Of a DNA stretch of 59,541 bases, positions 25,048 to 33,470 are shown piece after piece. Location: contig JAFSKN010000039.1 in assembly GCA_017448975.1 (NCBI GenBank), positions 1 to 59,541 on the forward strand, in the 5' to 3' direction. Numbering within the stretch: the first letter of the stretch is position 1; each line of letters opens with the position of its first letter. Below the pieces are notes generated by a model that did no database searches, had not been told where the DNA came from, and saw only the letters and a list, made by a program, of their open reading frames with translations. The stretch is from Clostridia bacterium (GTDB lineage Bacteria; Bacillota; Clostridia; Christensenellales; Aristaeellaceae). A program made the position numbers and the translations under genes.

Positions 25048-25737
25048 GTGAAGGACAAGCAGACCATCATGGTGGTGGACGACGATCCGAACATCGCCCA
25101 ATTGGTGAAGCTGTATTTGGAAAAGGAAGGGTTTGAAGTATCCGTGGAGACCCGGGGGGACGAGGCGGTGGCCGCGTTCCAGAAGAACCCGCCCAGCCTC
25201 ATGCTGCTGGACATCATGCTGCCCGGCATGGACGGCCTGCAGGTGTGCCGCGCCATCCGGCAGATCAGCGCCATTCCCATCATCATGCTCTCCGCCAAGG
25301 ATGAAACCTTTGACAAGGTGCTGGGCCTGGAATTGGGGGCGGACGACTATATCACCAAGCCCTTTGAGGGCAAGGAGCTGGTGGCCCGTGTCAAGGCCGT
25401 GCTGCGCCGTTCCTCTCCGGGGGAAAGCGAAAAGGACACCCTGTCCTTCCCCGGCCTCACCATCAGCCTGGAAAAATACGAAGTCCACTATCAGGGCAAG
25501 CTGCTGGAAATGCCGCCCAAGGAGCTGGAAGTGCTTTATTTCCTGGCCGCCCACCAGAACCGGGTGTTCACCCGGGAACAACTGCTGGAACAGGTGTGGG
25601 GCTTTGATTTCTTCGGCGACAGCCGCACCGTGGACGTGCACATCAAGCGCCTTAGGGAAAAATTGCAGGACAGCGAAGCCTTGGGCTGGACCATCCGCAC
25701 CGTGTGGGGCGTGGGGTACAAGTTTGAAGTAAAGTAA
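25048..25737 (+). CDS. OmpR/PhoB-type response regulator
   Basis: 229 residues from a GTG with GGAGGTG at 7 bases. The receiver domain has the acidic pocket MVVDDDPN, the phospho-acceptor Asp in LMLLDIMLPGMDGL, and YITKPFEGKELVARV with the conserved Lys. The C-terminal winged helix (about 130-229) contains SRTVDVHIKRLREKLQD. It should be phosphorylated by the kinase encoded about 740 bases downstream and bind DNA as a dimer. Targets unknown. Confidence 0.95.
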   Translation: MKDKQTIMVVDDDPNIAQLVKLYLEKEGFEVSVETRGDEAVAAFQKNPPSLMLLDIMLPGMDGLQVCRAIRQISAIPIIMLSAKDETFDKVLGLELGADDYITKPFEGKELVARVKAVLRRSSPGESEKDTLSFPGLTISLEKYEVHYQGKLLEMPPKELEVLYFLAAHQNRVFTREQLLEQVWGFDFFGDSRTVDVHIKRLREKLQDSEALGWTIRTVWGVGYKFEVK

Positions 25738-25762
25738 TAAATTGTTGAAGGAAAGCGGTGAA

Positions 25763-26365
25763 ATGATGGCGCCGGAAAACGGCACGCTGCGCTGGTATCA
25801 GGAAAACGCGGAGGAATTCATCTCCCGCACGGGAAATGTGGATATGACGGCGCATTACCGCGCGTTCCTTTCCCATGTTTCCCCCGGCGGGCGCATCCTG
25901 GATTTGGGCTGCGGGGCCGGCAGCGCTTCCCTGTACTTTACCCAAACGGGCTATCAGGTGCTGGCCGTGGACGGATGCCGGGAGCTGTGCGAGCATACCC
26001 GGCGACGGGCGGGCTGCCCTGTTCGCTGCATGCGCTTTGATGAACTGGATTATACCGGCGCTTTTGACGGCGTTTGGGCCTGCGCGTCTCTTTTGCACCT
26101 GCGAAAAGCCGAACTGCCCCAAGTGCTCCGTCTGATCCGCAAAGCACTGAAGAAAAACGGCGTCTTCTACGCTTCCTTCAAATATGGCGAAGCGGAAAGG
26201 GACCATAACGGCCGGGTCTTTTCCGATTTCACAGAGGATTCCCTCCTTGCGCTGCTGGATGAAGCGGGCGGCTTTCAGGTGATCGACCTTTGGACCACCA
26301 GCGACGCCCGCCCCGACCGGACGGACGAACGATGGGTCAATGTGCTGTGCCGCGCCAATAGCTAA
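25763..26365 (+). CDS. Class I SAM-dependent methyltransferase
   Basis: 200 residues from an ATG with GAAGGAAAG upstream. Motif I is ILDLGCGAGSASLYF, motif II VLAVDGCREL, and the region WACASLLHLRKAELPQVLRL is typical of small-molecule (UbiE/Tam-like) methyltransferases. It lies 25 bases after the response regulator gene and before the histidine kinase gene, splitting the two-component pair. Whether it is part of the signalling operon's output is open. Substrate unknown. Confidence 0.85.
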   Translation: MMAPENGTLRWYQENAEEFISRTGNVDMTAHYRAFLSHVSPGGRILDLGCGAGSASLYFTQTGYQVLAVDGCRELCEHTRRRAGCPVRCMRFDELDYTGAFDGVWACASLLHLRKAELPQVLRLIRKALKKNGVFYASFKYGEAERDHNGRVFSDFTEDSLLALLDEAGGFQVIDLWTTSDARPDRTDERWVNVLCRANS

Positions 26366-26368
26366 GAG

Positions 26369-26406
26369 CGAAAAAGAATCAAGCGAAGGAAGCTTGCTCT
26401 TTTTCG
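26369..26406 (+). terminator. Hairpin after the methyltransferase gene
   Basis: CGAAAAAGA-AT-CAAGC, 7-base loop, GCTTG-C-TCTTTTTCG. The stem is strong and its 3' arm is T-rich, so it can act as a terminator or attenuator between the regulator and kinase genes, or on either strand. Confidence 0.6.
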
Positions 26407-26474
26407 GGCATCAGACATGCCAGCTATATAAATCCGCACGCTGAACTCTTATCAATTCAAGCCATAAAGGCGAG

Positions 26475-27989
26475 GTGGTTTTTCTGCGCAGCCTGAGCAT
26501 GTTTTCCCGGCTGCTGATCGTGTTCTTAGCGGTGATATTGGTGTGCGTGGGCGTGCTGTCCGCGCTTTCTTATATCAACCTGCGGGACAGCGCCATCGAC
26601 AGCCGCATGAACGCCCTGAAAACCCAGGCCAGGGATATGGCATACTTAGCCAGCCGCCAGTCCTACGATTCCTTTTCCTCCATTTTGGGCACCAGCAGCA
26701 CGGCGGAGGAATACATGAAATGGAAATCCCGCCGCATTTACCAGGAATACAACGCCTATATCATGGTGGTGGACCGCAGCGGGAAAACCTTCGTTTACTA
26801 CAACGAATCCACTTTGCAGGACGAATCCCTGCAAAACGCCCTGAACCCGGATGAAATCGCCGCCTACATGGAGCAGGCCCTCCAGGGCAAGGAAGTGGTA
26901 CGGCAGACCCAGAGCGCCGCGGGGCCCCTGTTTACCGTGCTGGTGCCCTGGGTGCAGGAAAACGCCCTCACCAACCAGCGCACCGTCATGGGCTTTATCC
27001 TCATTCAGACCGCCGCCCAAACCGTGCACGCCGCGTATCAGGGGCTGATCTGGCAAACAGCCCTGGCGGCAATCGCCATGTTTTTGCTGGCGGCGGCGGT
27101 GGTGTTCTTTATCGCCCGGCAAATGAGCCGTCCGCTTGCGGCCATGGCCCAGGCGGCGGGCAGCATGGCAAGGGGCGATTTTCAGACCCGCGCCCCGGAG
27201 GAGGGCGGCAAGGAAATCCAGGAATTGTCCCAGGCATTCAACCAAATGGCGGCTCAGCTTTCCAGCTTAGAGCAATCCCGCCGGGATTTCGTGGCCAACG
27301 TATCCCACGAACTGCGCTCCCCCATCACCTCCATCCAGGGCTTTGCCCAGGGCATGCTGGACGGCACCATTCCCCCGGAGCAGCACGCCCAGTATTTGCA
27401 GGTGATCACCGACGAGACCCACCGGCTTTCCAAGCTGATCGGCAGCCTGCTGAACCTGTCCCGCATGGAAAACGAGGAAACCAGTTTGGCCTACACCGAT
27501 TTCGACGTGAACGAGCTGGCCCGGCGGGTGCTTATTTCCCGCATGACCCAGATCGAAGACAAGCAACTGGAAATCGACGTGCAATTTGATTCCGACCCCT
27601 GCTTCGTTCACGCCGACGCGGATCAAATTCAGCAGGTGATCATCAACCTGCTGGACAACGCCATCAAGTTCACCCCGGAAAAAGGAACGGTCACCATCCA
27701 TACGAAAGAAGAAAAAGATCACGTTTCCCTGCGGGTGAAGGATACCGGCGTTGGCATCCTGCCCCAGGACGCGCCGCACATCTTTGACCGCTTCTATAAG
27801 GCCGACAAGGCCCACACCGTGGGCAAGGGCACCGGATTGGGCCTGGCCATCTGCTACCGCATCATGGAACGCCACGGCCAGCATATCCGTTTAGTCAGCG
27901 GGGATGGCGGGGCCGAATTTGAAATCACCCTGGAAAAAGGCAAAAACGCCGGAGGACAGCATGGAGATTCAGGCAAGAGCGAAGATTAA
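26475..27989 (+). CDS. HAMP-domain sensor histidine kinase
   Basis: 504 residues. Helix 1 (about 9-32), extracellular sensor of about 150 residues, helix 2 (about 190-214), HAMP (SRPLAAMAQAAGSMARGDFQ), HisKA with phospho-acceptor FVANVSHELRSPITSIQGFA, and HATPase with N-box IINLLDNAIKFTPEKG and GTGLGLAICYRIMERHG. The partner is the response regulator upstream. The GTG start overlaps the GAGGTG ribosome-site sequence; a CTG three codons later would have normal spacing, so the exact start is uncertain. The 3' end overlaps ispE by 29 bases. Confidence 0.93.
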   Translation: MVFLRSLSMFSRLLIVFLAVILVCVGVLSALSYINLRDSAIDSRMNALKTQARDMAYLASRQSYDSFSSILGTSSTAEEYMKWKSRRIYQEYNAYIMVVDRSGKTFVYYNESTLQDESLQNALNPDEIAAYMEQALQGKEVVRQTQSAAGPLFTVLVPWVQENALTNQRTVMGFILIQTAAQTVHAAYQGLIWQTALAAIAMFLLAAAVVFFIARQMSRPLAAMAQAAGSMARGDFQTRAPEEGGKEIQELSQAFNQMAAQLSSLEQSRRDFVANVSHELRSPITSIQGFAQGMLDGTIPPEQHAQYLQVITDETHRLSKLIGSLLNLSRMENEETSLAYTDFDVNELARRVLISRMTQIEDKQLEIDVQFDSDPCFVHADADQIQQVIINLLDNAIKFTPEKGTVTIHTKEEKDHVSLRVKDTGVGILPQDAPHIFDRFYKADKAHTVGKGTGLGLAICYRIMERHGQHIRLVSGDGGAEFEITLEKGKNAGGQHGDSGKSED

Positions 27990-28800
27990 CTGGACGTTGA
28001 ACGTGACGGGGAAGCGGCAGGACGGCTATCATCTGCTGGATATGCTGATGCAGCCCATCGCCCTGCATGATACCCTGATTATTGAAAAAGCGGAAGGGCT
28101 GGCCCTGACCGTGGAAGGTATGGGCGATTTATCCGCCGGGGAAGATAATTTGGTGCTCCGCGCCGCCCGGGCCCTGCAAGCGCTGTGCGGCATTTCCCGG
28201 GGAGCCAGTCTGCATTTGATCAAGCGCATCCCCATGGGAGCGGGCCTGGGCGGCGGCAGCGCCGACGCGGCGGCGGCCCTGAAAGGGCTGAACAAGCTGT
28301 GGGGCATCGGCCTCGACCTGCCCGCCCTGTGCCGGATCGGGGAACGGCTGGGCGCCGACATCCCCTTCTGCCTCCACGACGCGCCCCGGCGGGCCCAGGG
28401 CATCGGAGAAATCCTGACAACCATTGAAAGCGGCGTCTTTCCGCTGATCCTGCTGCAGCCCTGCGCCGCCCTGTCCACCAAGGAAGTATTCACCGCTTAT
28501 CACGCTTCCGCCGGCATCGTGCCGCCGGATACGAAAAAGGCCCTGGAAGCCCTGCAATATGGCGACCTGAATGCCCTGCGCGTCTGCGGGGGCAACGTGC
28601 TGGAAAGCGCCTCCATCCCCCTGCGGCCTCAGATCGCCGAGGCCAAGGAAGCCCTGTACCGGTCCGGCGCGGCCTTCGCGCAAATGACCGGTTCCGGCTC
28701 CGTGGTTTTCGGCGCTTACGAAACCGCCGCCCAGGCGCAAAGGGCTTACGAACTGCTGAAAGACCGTTATTCCCCCTGTATCCTCACTGAAACAGCCTGA
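27961..28800 (+). CDS. ispE: 4-diphosphocytidyl-2-C-methyl-D-erythritol kinase
   Basis: 279 residues from an ATG with GGAGG at 5 bases, inside the 3' end of the histidine kinase gene. GHMP kinase features: ARAKINWTLNVTGKRQDGYH at the N-terminus, the ATP loop PMGAGLGGGSADAAAAL and the C-terminal MTGSGSVVFGAY. It phosphorylates CDP-methylerythritol in the non-mevalonate isoprenoid pathway. Functionally unrelated to the upstream kinase; the overlap suggests coupling by compaction. Confidence 0.95.
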   Translation: MEIQARAKINWTLNVTGKRQDGYHLLDMLMQPIALHDTLIIEKAEGLALTVEGMGDLSAGEDNLVLRAARALQALCGISRGASLHLIKRIPMGAGLGGGSADAAAALKGLNKLWGIGLDLPALCRIGERLGADIPFCLHDAPRRAQGIGEILTTIESGVFPLILLQPCAALSTKEVFTAYHASAGIVPPDTKKALEALQYGDLNALRVCGGNVLESASIPLRPQIAEAKEALYRSGAAFAQMTGSGSVVFGAYETAAQAQRAYELLKDRYSPCILTETA

Positions 28801-28814
28801 TTTGGGAGAACCGC

Positions 28815-30290
28815 ATGGAAAAAGTGCCCCGGAAAAAAAAGCGGCAGCCGCTGAAAGGCCGCACCGTGCTGCTGATCCTGCTGTGCTGTGCCGCGCTGGC
28901 AGGCGGCGGATTGTATATCCTGCGTTCCCTGCCCGTTTCCCTGCCGCCCGTCTCGGAAAAAGAAACTGTGCTGCTGCTCAGCCGCCCCGAGGAGGACATT
29001 GCCTCCGTCGCCATCGCGCCCCGGGGCGGAACGGCCTATCCCCTGATCCGGCAGGGAAATACCTTCGCGCTGCTGGGGCAGGAGGCTGTGGCGCTGCGAT
29101 CCGATATCTTAGACGATTTAATGGTCACGCTGACGGAGCTGCCGGTGGAAAACACCGTGCTGCAAAGCCTCAGCGCCGCACAGGGTTTGCGTCCCTCGGA
29201 TTTCGGCCTGGACCCTGCCCTTGCCCGCGTCACCGTGACCTATACCGACGGGGAAAAGAAGGAGCTGCGGGTGGGCAATCTGACCCCCGACGAGGAAACG
29301 CCCCAGCGCTACTGCATGGTCAGCGGCTCCGATACGCTGTATACCATTTTGGAAGCGGACAGCGTTCCCCTCCTGCGGGAAATGGATTCCCTGCGGGATT
29401 TTGCTCAGCCCGCTATGGACGGTTCCCTGCTGGACCGCATCGAAATCACCGGTCAAATCGAATGGGTCCTGCATTACACCCCCTCCGGCTGGCAAATGGA
29501 CGCGCCTTTCTCCTATCCCCTCTCCGCCCAGCGCACCGACGCGCTGCTGAAAAAAATCGAAAGCATGGGCTTCGCCGCGTGTTTAGGGCATGCGGATAAA
29601 CTGAACCTGAAAGATTACGGCCTGGACACCCCCGCCCTCACCATTACCCTCACCCAGGCCGCCACGGTGATCACCGGGGAAACGGCGGACGGGGAGCAGG
29701 TCAGCGTGCCCGTACCGGAAACGGTGTATACCCTGCGCATCGGCAGCGAAACCGGCAAAAGCGGCGTCTATGTGCAGTGGCAGGATCAGGTGTTCACCGC
29801 CAGCAATTTCCTCCTGGGCTTTTGGAAAGAACTTGAGCCCCTGGATTACCTGCTGCAAACCCCGGTGAACCTGCTGGTAAACGACTTAAACGAAGTACGC
29901 TTTACCCGCGGCGGCGGCACCCATGCCTATCAGGTGCGCATGGTGGAGCAGATCACGGAAAACAACCAGATCGCCGTGGACGAATACGGCCGCGTGCTCT
30001 ACGACTGCGCCGTGAATCGGGCCGGCGAAACCCAGGATATGGACGCGGAAGCCTTCCTTGCCTGGTACACCCGGCTGGCCTCCCTGGCCGGAGACGGACG
30101 GCTGCCGGAGGGCTGGACGCCAGAAGGCGCCGAAAAACCTCGGGCGGAAATCGTCCTCGTCAACGATCACCTGACCCGCACCATCACCCTTTGGCCTTAC
30201 GACGCTCTCCACGACGCCATCGCCGTGGACGGCGTGGCGCTTTCCTACATCCGCAATACCTGGCTGGACGAAATCGGCGAAGCGCCATAA
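28815..30290 (+). CDS. DUF4340 domain membrane-anchored protein
   Basis: 491 residues. A Lys/Arg-rich start (PRKKKRQPLKGR) precedes one membrane helix (about 17-37), then an extracytoplasmic part containing two repeats of the DUF4340 type (around DYGLDTPALTITLT and GLRPSDFGLDPALARVTVTY). DUF4340 proteins often accompany gliding/ABC-2-type export genes, which are not here. It starts 14 bases after ispE. Function unknown. It is followed by repeat copy B and a terminator. Confidence 0.82.
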   Translation: MEKVPRKKKRQPLKGRTVLLILLCCAALAGGGLYILRSLPVSLPPVSEKETVLLLSRPEEDIASVAIAPRGGTAYPLIRQGNTFALLGQEAVALRSDILDDLMVTLTELPVENTVLQSLSAAQGLRPSDFGLDPALARVTVTYTDGEKKELRVGNLTPDEETPQRYCMVSGSDTLYTILEADSVPLLREMDSLRDFAQPAMDGSLLDRIEITGQIEWVLHYTPSGWQMDAPFSYPLSAQRTDALLKKIESMGFAACLGHADKLNLKDYGLDTPALTITLTQAATVITGETADGEQVSVPVPETVYTLRIGSETGKSGVYVQWQDQVFTASNFLLGFWKELEPLDYLLQTPVNLLVNDLNEVRFTRGGGTHAYQVRMVEQITENNQIAVDEYGRVLYDCAVNRAGETQDMDAEAFLAWYTRLASLAGDGRLPEGWTPEGAEKPRAEIVLVNDHLTRTITLWPYDALHDAIAVDGVALSYIRNTWLDEIGEAP

Positions 30291-30301
30291 CAGAAATTAT
30301 C

Positions 30302-30365
30302 CTGGGGGGAACCGCTCTTTGTAGCCAAAGAGCGGTTCCCCCCCAGCCCCCCCTCCGAGAAAGCT
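30302..30365 (+). repeat. GGTTTCCCCC hairpin element, copy B
   Basis: CTGGGGGGAACCGCTCTTTG, short loop, matching arm (30302-30346), then the tail CCCCCCTCCGAGAAAGC. It begins 12 bases after the DUF4340 stop, in the sense direction. One A-to-G change in the 5' arm is matched by T-to-C in the 3' arm relative to copies A and D. Confidence 0.88.
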
Positions 30366-30368
30366 ATA

Positions 30369-30416
30369 AAAACAGAGCATACATCCTTCCCATTGCAGGG
30401 CTGTATGCTCTGTTTT
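30369..30416 (+). terminator. Intrinsic terminator behind copy B (bidirectional)
   Basis: AAAACAGAGCATACA, 18-base loop, TGTATGCTCTGTTTT: a perfect 15-bp stem with a T run on either strand. It can serve the DUF4340 gene and, on the minus strand, the nucleotidyltransferase gene. Confidence 0.85.
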
Positions 30417-30422
30417 ATTATA

Positions 30423-30492
30423 AAGTTCAGTTGCTCTGCTCGGAATCCAGAATGAACAGACTATATCATCTGCGCTCTGAACTCTGAACTCT
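30423..30492. repeat. Minirepeat element R8 (decayed)
   Basis: AAGTTCAGTTGCTCTG on the left and GCTCTGAACTCTGAACTCTC on the right (30470-30492) with a TATAT-containing core. The left arm is degenerate. Unit is AGAGTTCAG rather than GAGAGTTGA, as in part of R4. Confidence 0.6.
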
Positions 30493-30504
30493 CTTGTTTA
30501 TGTC

Positions 30505-31419
30505 TCACCATAAAGAATCCGGGTAAATCCCCTCCCGCTTCATCCGTGCGATGGCCGCCTGCACCTGGGGCATATCGGGCTGATAGGTGACGCCGTACCA
30601 TTTTTCCGGGCAGGGCAGCACCCGCACCTTTGCCTTGCCCTCGGCAATCAGCTGATTGGGGATCAGGGGCAGGAAATATTCGCATTTCAGGGGATTCTTG
30701 GGCAGATTCTCCTGAAGGAACCCGGCGAAGCGGTTTTCGATCTCCGTCAGGATATCCGGGGTAAAGCCCCAGAAATTCATGGAAACGGTAGTCCCGGCGG
30801 GCAGGAAAGTGAAGGTCTGGCCGTCGTCCTCGGTATACGCCGCGCCGCCGTCCCGGGGCTCAATGTGGGTCCGCTCCACAATACCGGTCAGGAACTGGCC
30901 GGTGGGGTCCATGGCACACACGCCCCGGGCCACGTGGCCGTTTTCCGTCAGGGTGTTTTCCACCTGATAGCCCACCATGGCGTATTCATGCTCCGCGTGG
31001 GGGGATACCAGATAATCGTACAGGGTCTTGAACGCGCCTTTTCCGTAAAAATCGTCGGCGTTGATCACCGCGAAGGGGGCGGTGATGGCGTCCTTGGCGC
31101 ACAGCACGGCGTGGCCCGTGCCCCAGGGCTTCACCCGGCCTTCGGGAATGGAAAACCCGGCGGGCAGGATTTCGGGCCGCTGATGCACATATTCGATTTC
31201 CGCCGCGCCGCCAATGCGTTTGCCCAGCGTTTCCCGGAACAGGGCCTCGTTTTCCGGCTTCACGATCAAAATGATCTTGCCAAAGCCCGCCCGCACCGCG
31301 TCAAAAATGGAAAAATCGATGATCCAATGGTTCTGGGGGTCCACCGGCGCCATCTGCTTCAGGCCGCCGAACCGGCTGCCCAGCCCCGCCGCCATGATTA
31401 CTACCTGGGGTTTCTGCAT
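30505..31419 (-). CDS. Sugar-phosphate nucleotidyltransferase family protein
   Basis: 304 residues with AAGGAGG upstream of the ATG. N-terminal nucleotide-binding signature VVIMAAGLGSRFGGLKQMAP, then GTGHAVLCAKDAI and the metal-binding VINADDFYGKGA. It resembles glucose-1-phosphate thymidylyl/uridylyl-type enzymes but has a longer C-terminal part (PEKWYGVTYQPDMPQVQAAI). Likely activates a sugar phosphate with NTP for polysaccharide or envelope synthesis. Sugar and nucleotide are unknown. Single gene with its own promoter. Confidence 0.85.
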   Translation of the reverse strand: MQKPQVVIMAAGLGSRFGGLKQMAPVDPQNHWIIDFSIFDAVRAGFGKIILIVKPENEALFRETLGKRIGGAAEIEYVHQRPEILPAGFSIPEGRVKPWGTGHAVLCAKDAITAPFAVINADDFYGKGAFKTLYDYLVSPHAEHEYAMVGYQVENTLTENGHVARGVCAMDPTGQFLTGIVERTHIEPRDGGAAYTEDDGQTFTFLPAGTTVSMNFWGFTPDILTEIENRFAGFLQENLPKNPLKCEYFLPLIPNQLIAEGKAKVRVLPCPEKWYGVTYQPDMPQVQAAIARMKREGIYPDSLW

Positions 31420-31482
31420 GAAGGATTCCTCCTTGAATCACTGTGACTTTTTTGCGGGCGTATCTTCCGCCCGTTCGGAATG

Positions 31483-31511
31483 ATTATAGCCCCTTTTTCC
31501 TTTTTTGTCCA
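31483..31511 (-). promoter_or_regulatory. Promoter of the nucleotidyltransferase gene
   Basis: Minus strand: TGGACA, 17-base spacer, TATAAT, about 64 bases before the start codon. Confidence 0.65.
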
Positions 31512-31534
31512 TCCTTCTTTCCGGCCGTTCGCTG

Positions 31535-31609
31535 ACGCAAAAATGCGTTTATGATAGGACGCAGCATCAGCACCACCGCCTTCGGTCAGGGGGCTGGCGT
31601 TCTGATGCT
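31535..31609. repeat. Small hairpin cluster
   Basis: ACGCA-AAAA-TGCGT (31535-31548) followed by AGCATCAG / CTGATGCT (31563-31609) enclosing ACCG-CCTT-CGGT. It lies between two divergent promoters (31.48 and 31.73 kb). No gene is visible in 31420-31788. Confidence 0.5.
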
Positions 31610-31726
31610 CATGGGGCTCCCGCAGATATTGAACTGACGCTGAACGGCGCACAGGGCTTTTGGCTTTCTTATGGGTAAACTATTGTTAAAAATGTTGGAA
31701 TAAATTGGTTTTTTACATTCCTTCTC

Positions 31727-31755
31727 TTGCCATTTTGCCGCAAATTCTGTATAAT
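31727..31755 (+). promoter_or_regulatory. Promoter of the DeoR regulator gene
   Basis: TTGCCA, 17-base spacer, TATAAT, 33 bases before the ATG. Confidence 0.75.
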
Positions 31756-31788
31756 AAGATGGATCGATCAAAAACGAGGTGCAATTGC

Positions 31789-32544
31789 ATGAAAACCAGG
31801 CGTTTAACGGAAATGGAGGGCTATATCCTCACCCACGGCTCCGTTCCCATGGATGAGCTGCGCGATGTTTTCAATATTTCCATGAACACGGCGCGGCGGG
31901 ATATTGCGGAGCTGGTTCAGGGCGGACGGGTGGAAAAGGTTTACGGCGGCGTGAAGGCCAAGGAAAAAGTGCTGCCGCTGGTACCCTACGAGGTGCGCAG
32001 CAGCGCTCCCAGCCGGACCAAAGAGGCGATCGGCAAAGCGGCGGGAAATATGGTGCATGACGGCGATATCATCTTTATCGACTCGGGCACCACCACCCCC
32101 CACATCATGGATGCCATCAAGAACAAGCGCATCACCATCATCACCAACAACATTGAGGTGATGCTCCGGTCGCTGGATCATGAAAATATCCGGCTGATCG
32201 TGCTGCCCGGGGAAGTACACCGCAAAACCCACTCCATCACCGGGGAGGATTCGGCGGCGTATTTGAGCCATATGAACACCAATTACGCTTTCATGGCCGC
32301 CACCGGCGCGTCTATGACCAACGTAACCAACTCCAGCCCCCTGGAATATTCCATCAAGCAGGCCGCCGTGGCCCACACGGAAAAGGCGGTGCTGCTGGTC
32401 ACCGGCAGTAAATTCGGCGTGACCAGCCTGCTTTCATACGCTTCCCTGGATCAGTTCCATGCCGTAATCACGGACAGCACCATTCCCTCCGAATACCGCG
32501 ATCATCTGGAAAACTCGCGGGTCGAACTGAAAATCGTGGATTAA
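31789..32544 (+). CDS. DeoR/GlpR family transcriptional regulator
   Basis: 251 residues. The N-terminal winged helix contains SVPMDELRDVFNISMNTARR DIAE, the DeoR pattern, followed by GRVEKVYGGVKAKE. The C-terminal sugar-phosphate-sensing domain has IIFIDSGTTTPHIMDAIKNK and IKQAAVAHTEKAVLLVTGSKFG. Members repress sugar-use genes and are released by a phosphorylated sugar. Neighbouring candidates for control are the HAD phosphatase (convergent) and the divergent nucleotidyltransferase; neither link is shown. Confidence 0.9.
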   Translation: MKTRRLTEMEGYILTHGSVPMDELRDVFNISMNTARRDIAELVQGGRVEKVYGGVKAKEKVLPLVPYEVRSSAPSRTKEAIGKAAGNMVHDGDIIFIDSGTTTPHIMDAIKNKRITIITNNIEVMLRSLDHENIRLIVLPGEVHRKTHSITGEDSAAYLSHMNTNYAFMAATGASMTNVTNSSPLEYSIKQAAVAHTEKAVLLVTGSKFGVTSLLSYASLDQFHAVITDSTIPSEYRDHLENSRVELKIVD

Positions 32545-32551
32545 GCCAACA

Positions 32552-32588
32552 AAAATGGAAGGCGTTTCAATTTCGCCTTCCGTTTTTG
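32552..32588. terminator. Bidirectional terminator between deoR-type and HAD genes
   Basis: AAAAATGGAAGGCG, 8-base loop, CGCCTTCCGTTTTTG. It serves both convergent genes. Confidence 0.88.
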
Positions 32589-32589
32589 T

Positions 32590-33120
32590 TTACCGGTTTT
32601 CCAGTTGATCCGCCAGGGCAAGCAGCTCCTCCGGGGTGTGGATGCGATAATCCGCGTGATCCTCGGGCAGCTCTTCGTCAAAGGGCCGACGCTTGCTCCA
32701 GTCCAGCAGCACGGAGATGAGGCCGAAACGGTTGGCTCCCCGAATATCCCGGCTCACGTTGTTGCCGATCATGAGGATGCGTTTCTTGTCCGCTTCCGTC
32801 AGGCCCATGGCCTCCATGGCGGCGGAAAACATTTTGGGGCTGGGCTTGTCCTCTCCCACCGTCTCCGAAATGATCCAGGCGGAAAAGATGTGATCCAGGC
32901 CGTTTTCCCGCATGGTATTGCGGAAGCTTTGGTTCAGCCCGTCCGCTACCATCACGATGGCATAGCCCGCTTCATACAGGCGCAGATAGGTTTCTTTCGC
33001 CCCGGGGATACAATCCGCGTGAATCACCACGCCCTGATCGTTCCGCACCTCGGTGCCCTCGTCGATGATGGTATCGCCGATATCGGTAAAGATGATCAGG
33101 CGCTTTTTTACGTTTGCCAT
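32590..33120 (-). CDS. HAD superfamily hydrolase
   Basis: 176 residues. Motif I IIFTDIGDTI keeps the nucleophile Asp but has Gly in place of the usual +2 Asp, as in several HAD subgroups. Motif III/IV are DKPSPKMF and ILMIGNNVSRDIRGANRFG. It ends in a short helical tail. Probably a phosphatase on a small metabolite. The start is the ATG with GAGGGG nearby; the open frame runs further upstream over the divergent DUF1858 promoter, which argues against a longer protein. Confidence 0.85.
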   Translation of the reverse strand: MANVKKRLIIFTDIGDTIIDEGTEVRNDQGVVIHADCIPGAKETYLRLYEAGYAIVMVADGLNQSFRNTMRENGLDHIFSAWIISETVGEDKPSPKMFSAAMEAMGLTEADKKRILMIGNNVSRDIRGANRFGLISVLLDWSKRRPFDEELPEDHADYRIHTPEELLALADQLENR

Positions 33121-33187
33121 AAAATCCACCCCTCTTCCGCTGTATAGGATCATCATATCATATTCATCCTGTTTTTTCAATGCGGGA

Positions 33188-33216
33188 TTGACATTCCGCC
33201 CCGCATCATGTAAGAT
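33188..33216 (+). promoter_or_regulatory. Promoter of the DUF1858 gene
   Basis: TTGACA, 17-base spacer, TAAGAT, 40 bases before the start codon. Confidence 0.75.
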
Positions 33217-33256
33217 GGGGACTGGACCGAAAGGGTCCGAAAGGAGCGCAAAAAAT

Positions 33257-33466
33257 ATGGAAATGACTGTGAACAAGAGCATGAGCATCGGCGAAGTGCT
33301 GAATATCCACCGGGGCACCGCCCGCATCCTGACCGCCTTCGGCATGCACTGCTTAGGCTGCCCCCATTCCATCATGGAATCCTTGGAGGACGCCTGCGCC
33401 GTACACGGCACCAACGTGGACGAGCTGGTGCATCAGCTGAACGAATTCCTGGCCGAAGCGGAATAA
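33257..33466 (+). CDS. DUF1858 domain protein
   Basis: 69 residues with AAGGAG ten bases upstream. Pattern MSIGEVLNIHRGTARILTAF then GMHCLGCPHSIMESLEDAC matches DUF1858, the short domain also found at the N-terminus of ScdA/YtfE-type iron-sulfur repair proteins and hybrid-cluster proteins. The CxxC pair may bind metal. The ferritin-like gene starts four bases after the stop, so the two form an operon that probably deals with iron or oxidative/nitrosative damage in an anaerobe (inferred). Confidence 0.88.
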   Translation: MEMTVNKSMSIGEVLNIHRGTARILTAFGMHCLGCPHSIMESLEDACAVHGTNVDELVHQLNEFLAEAE

Positions 33467-33470
33467 AGCC

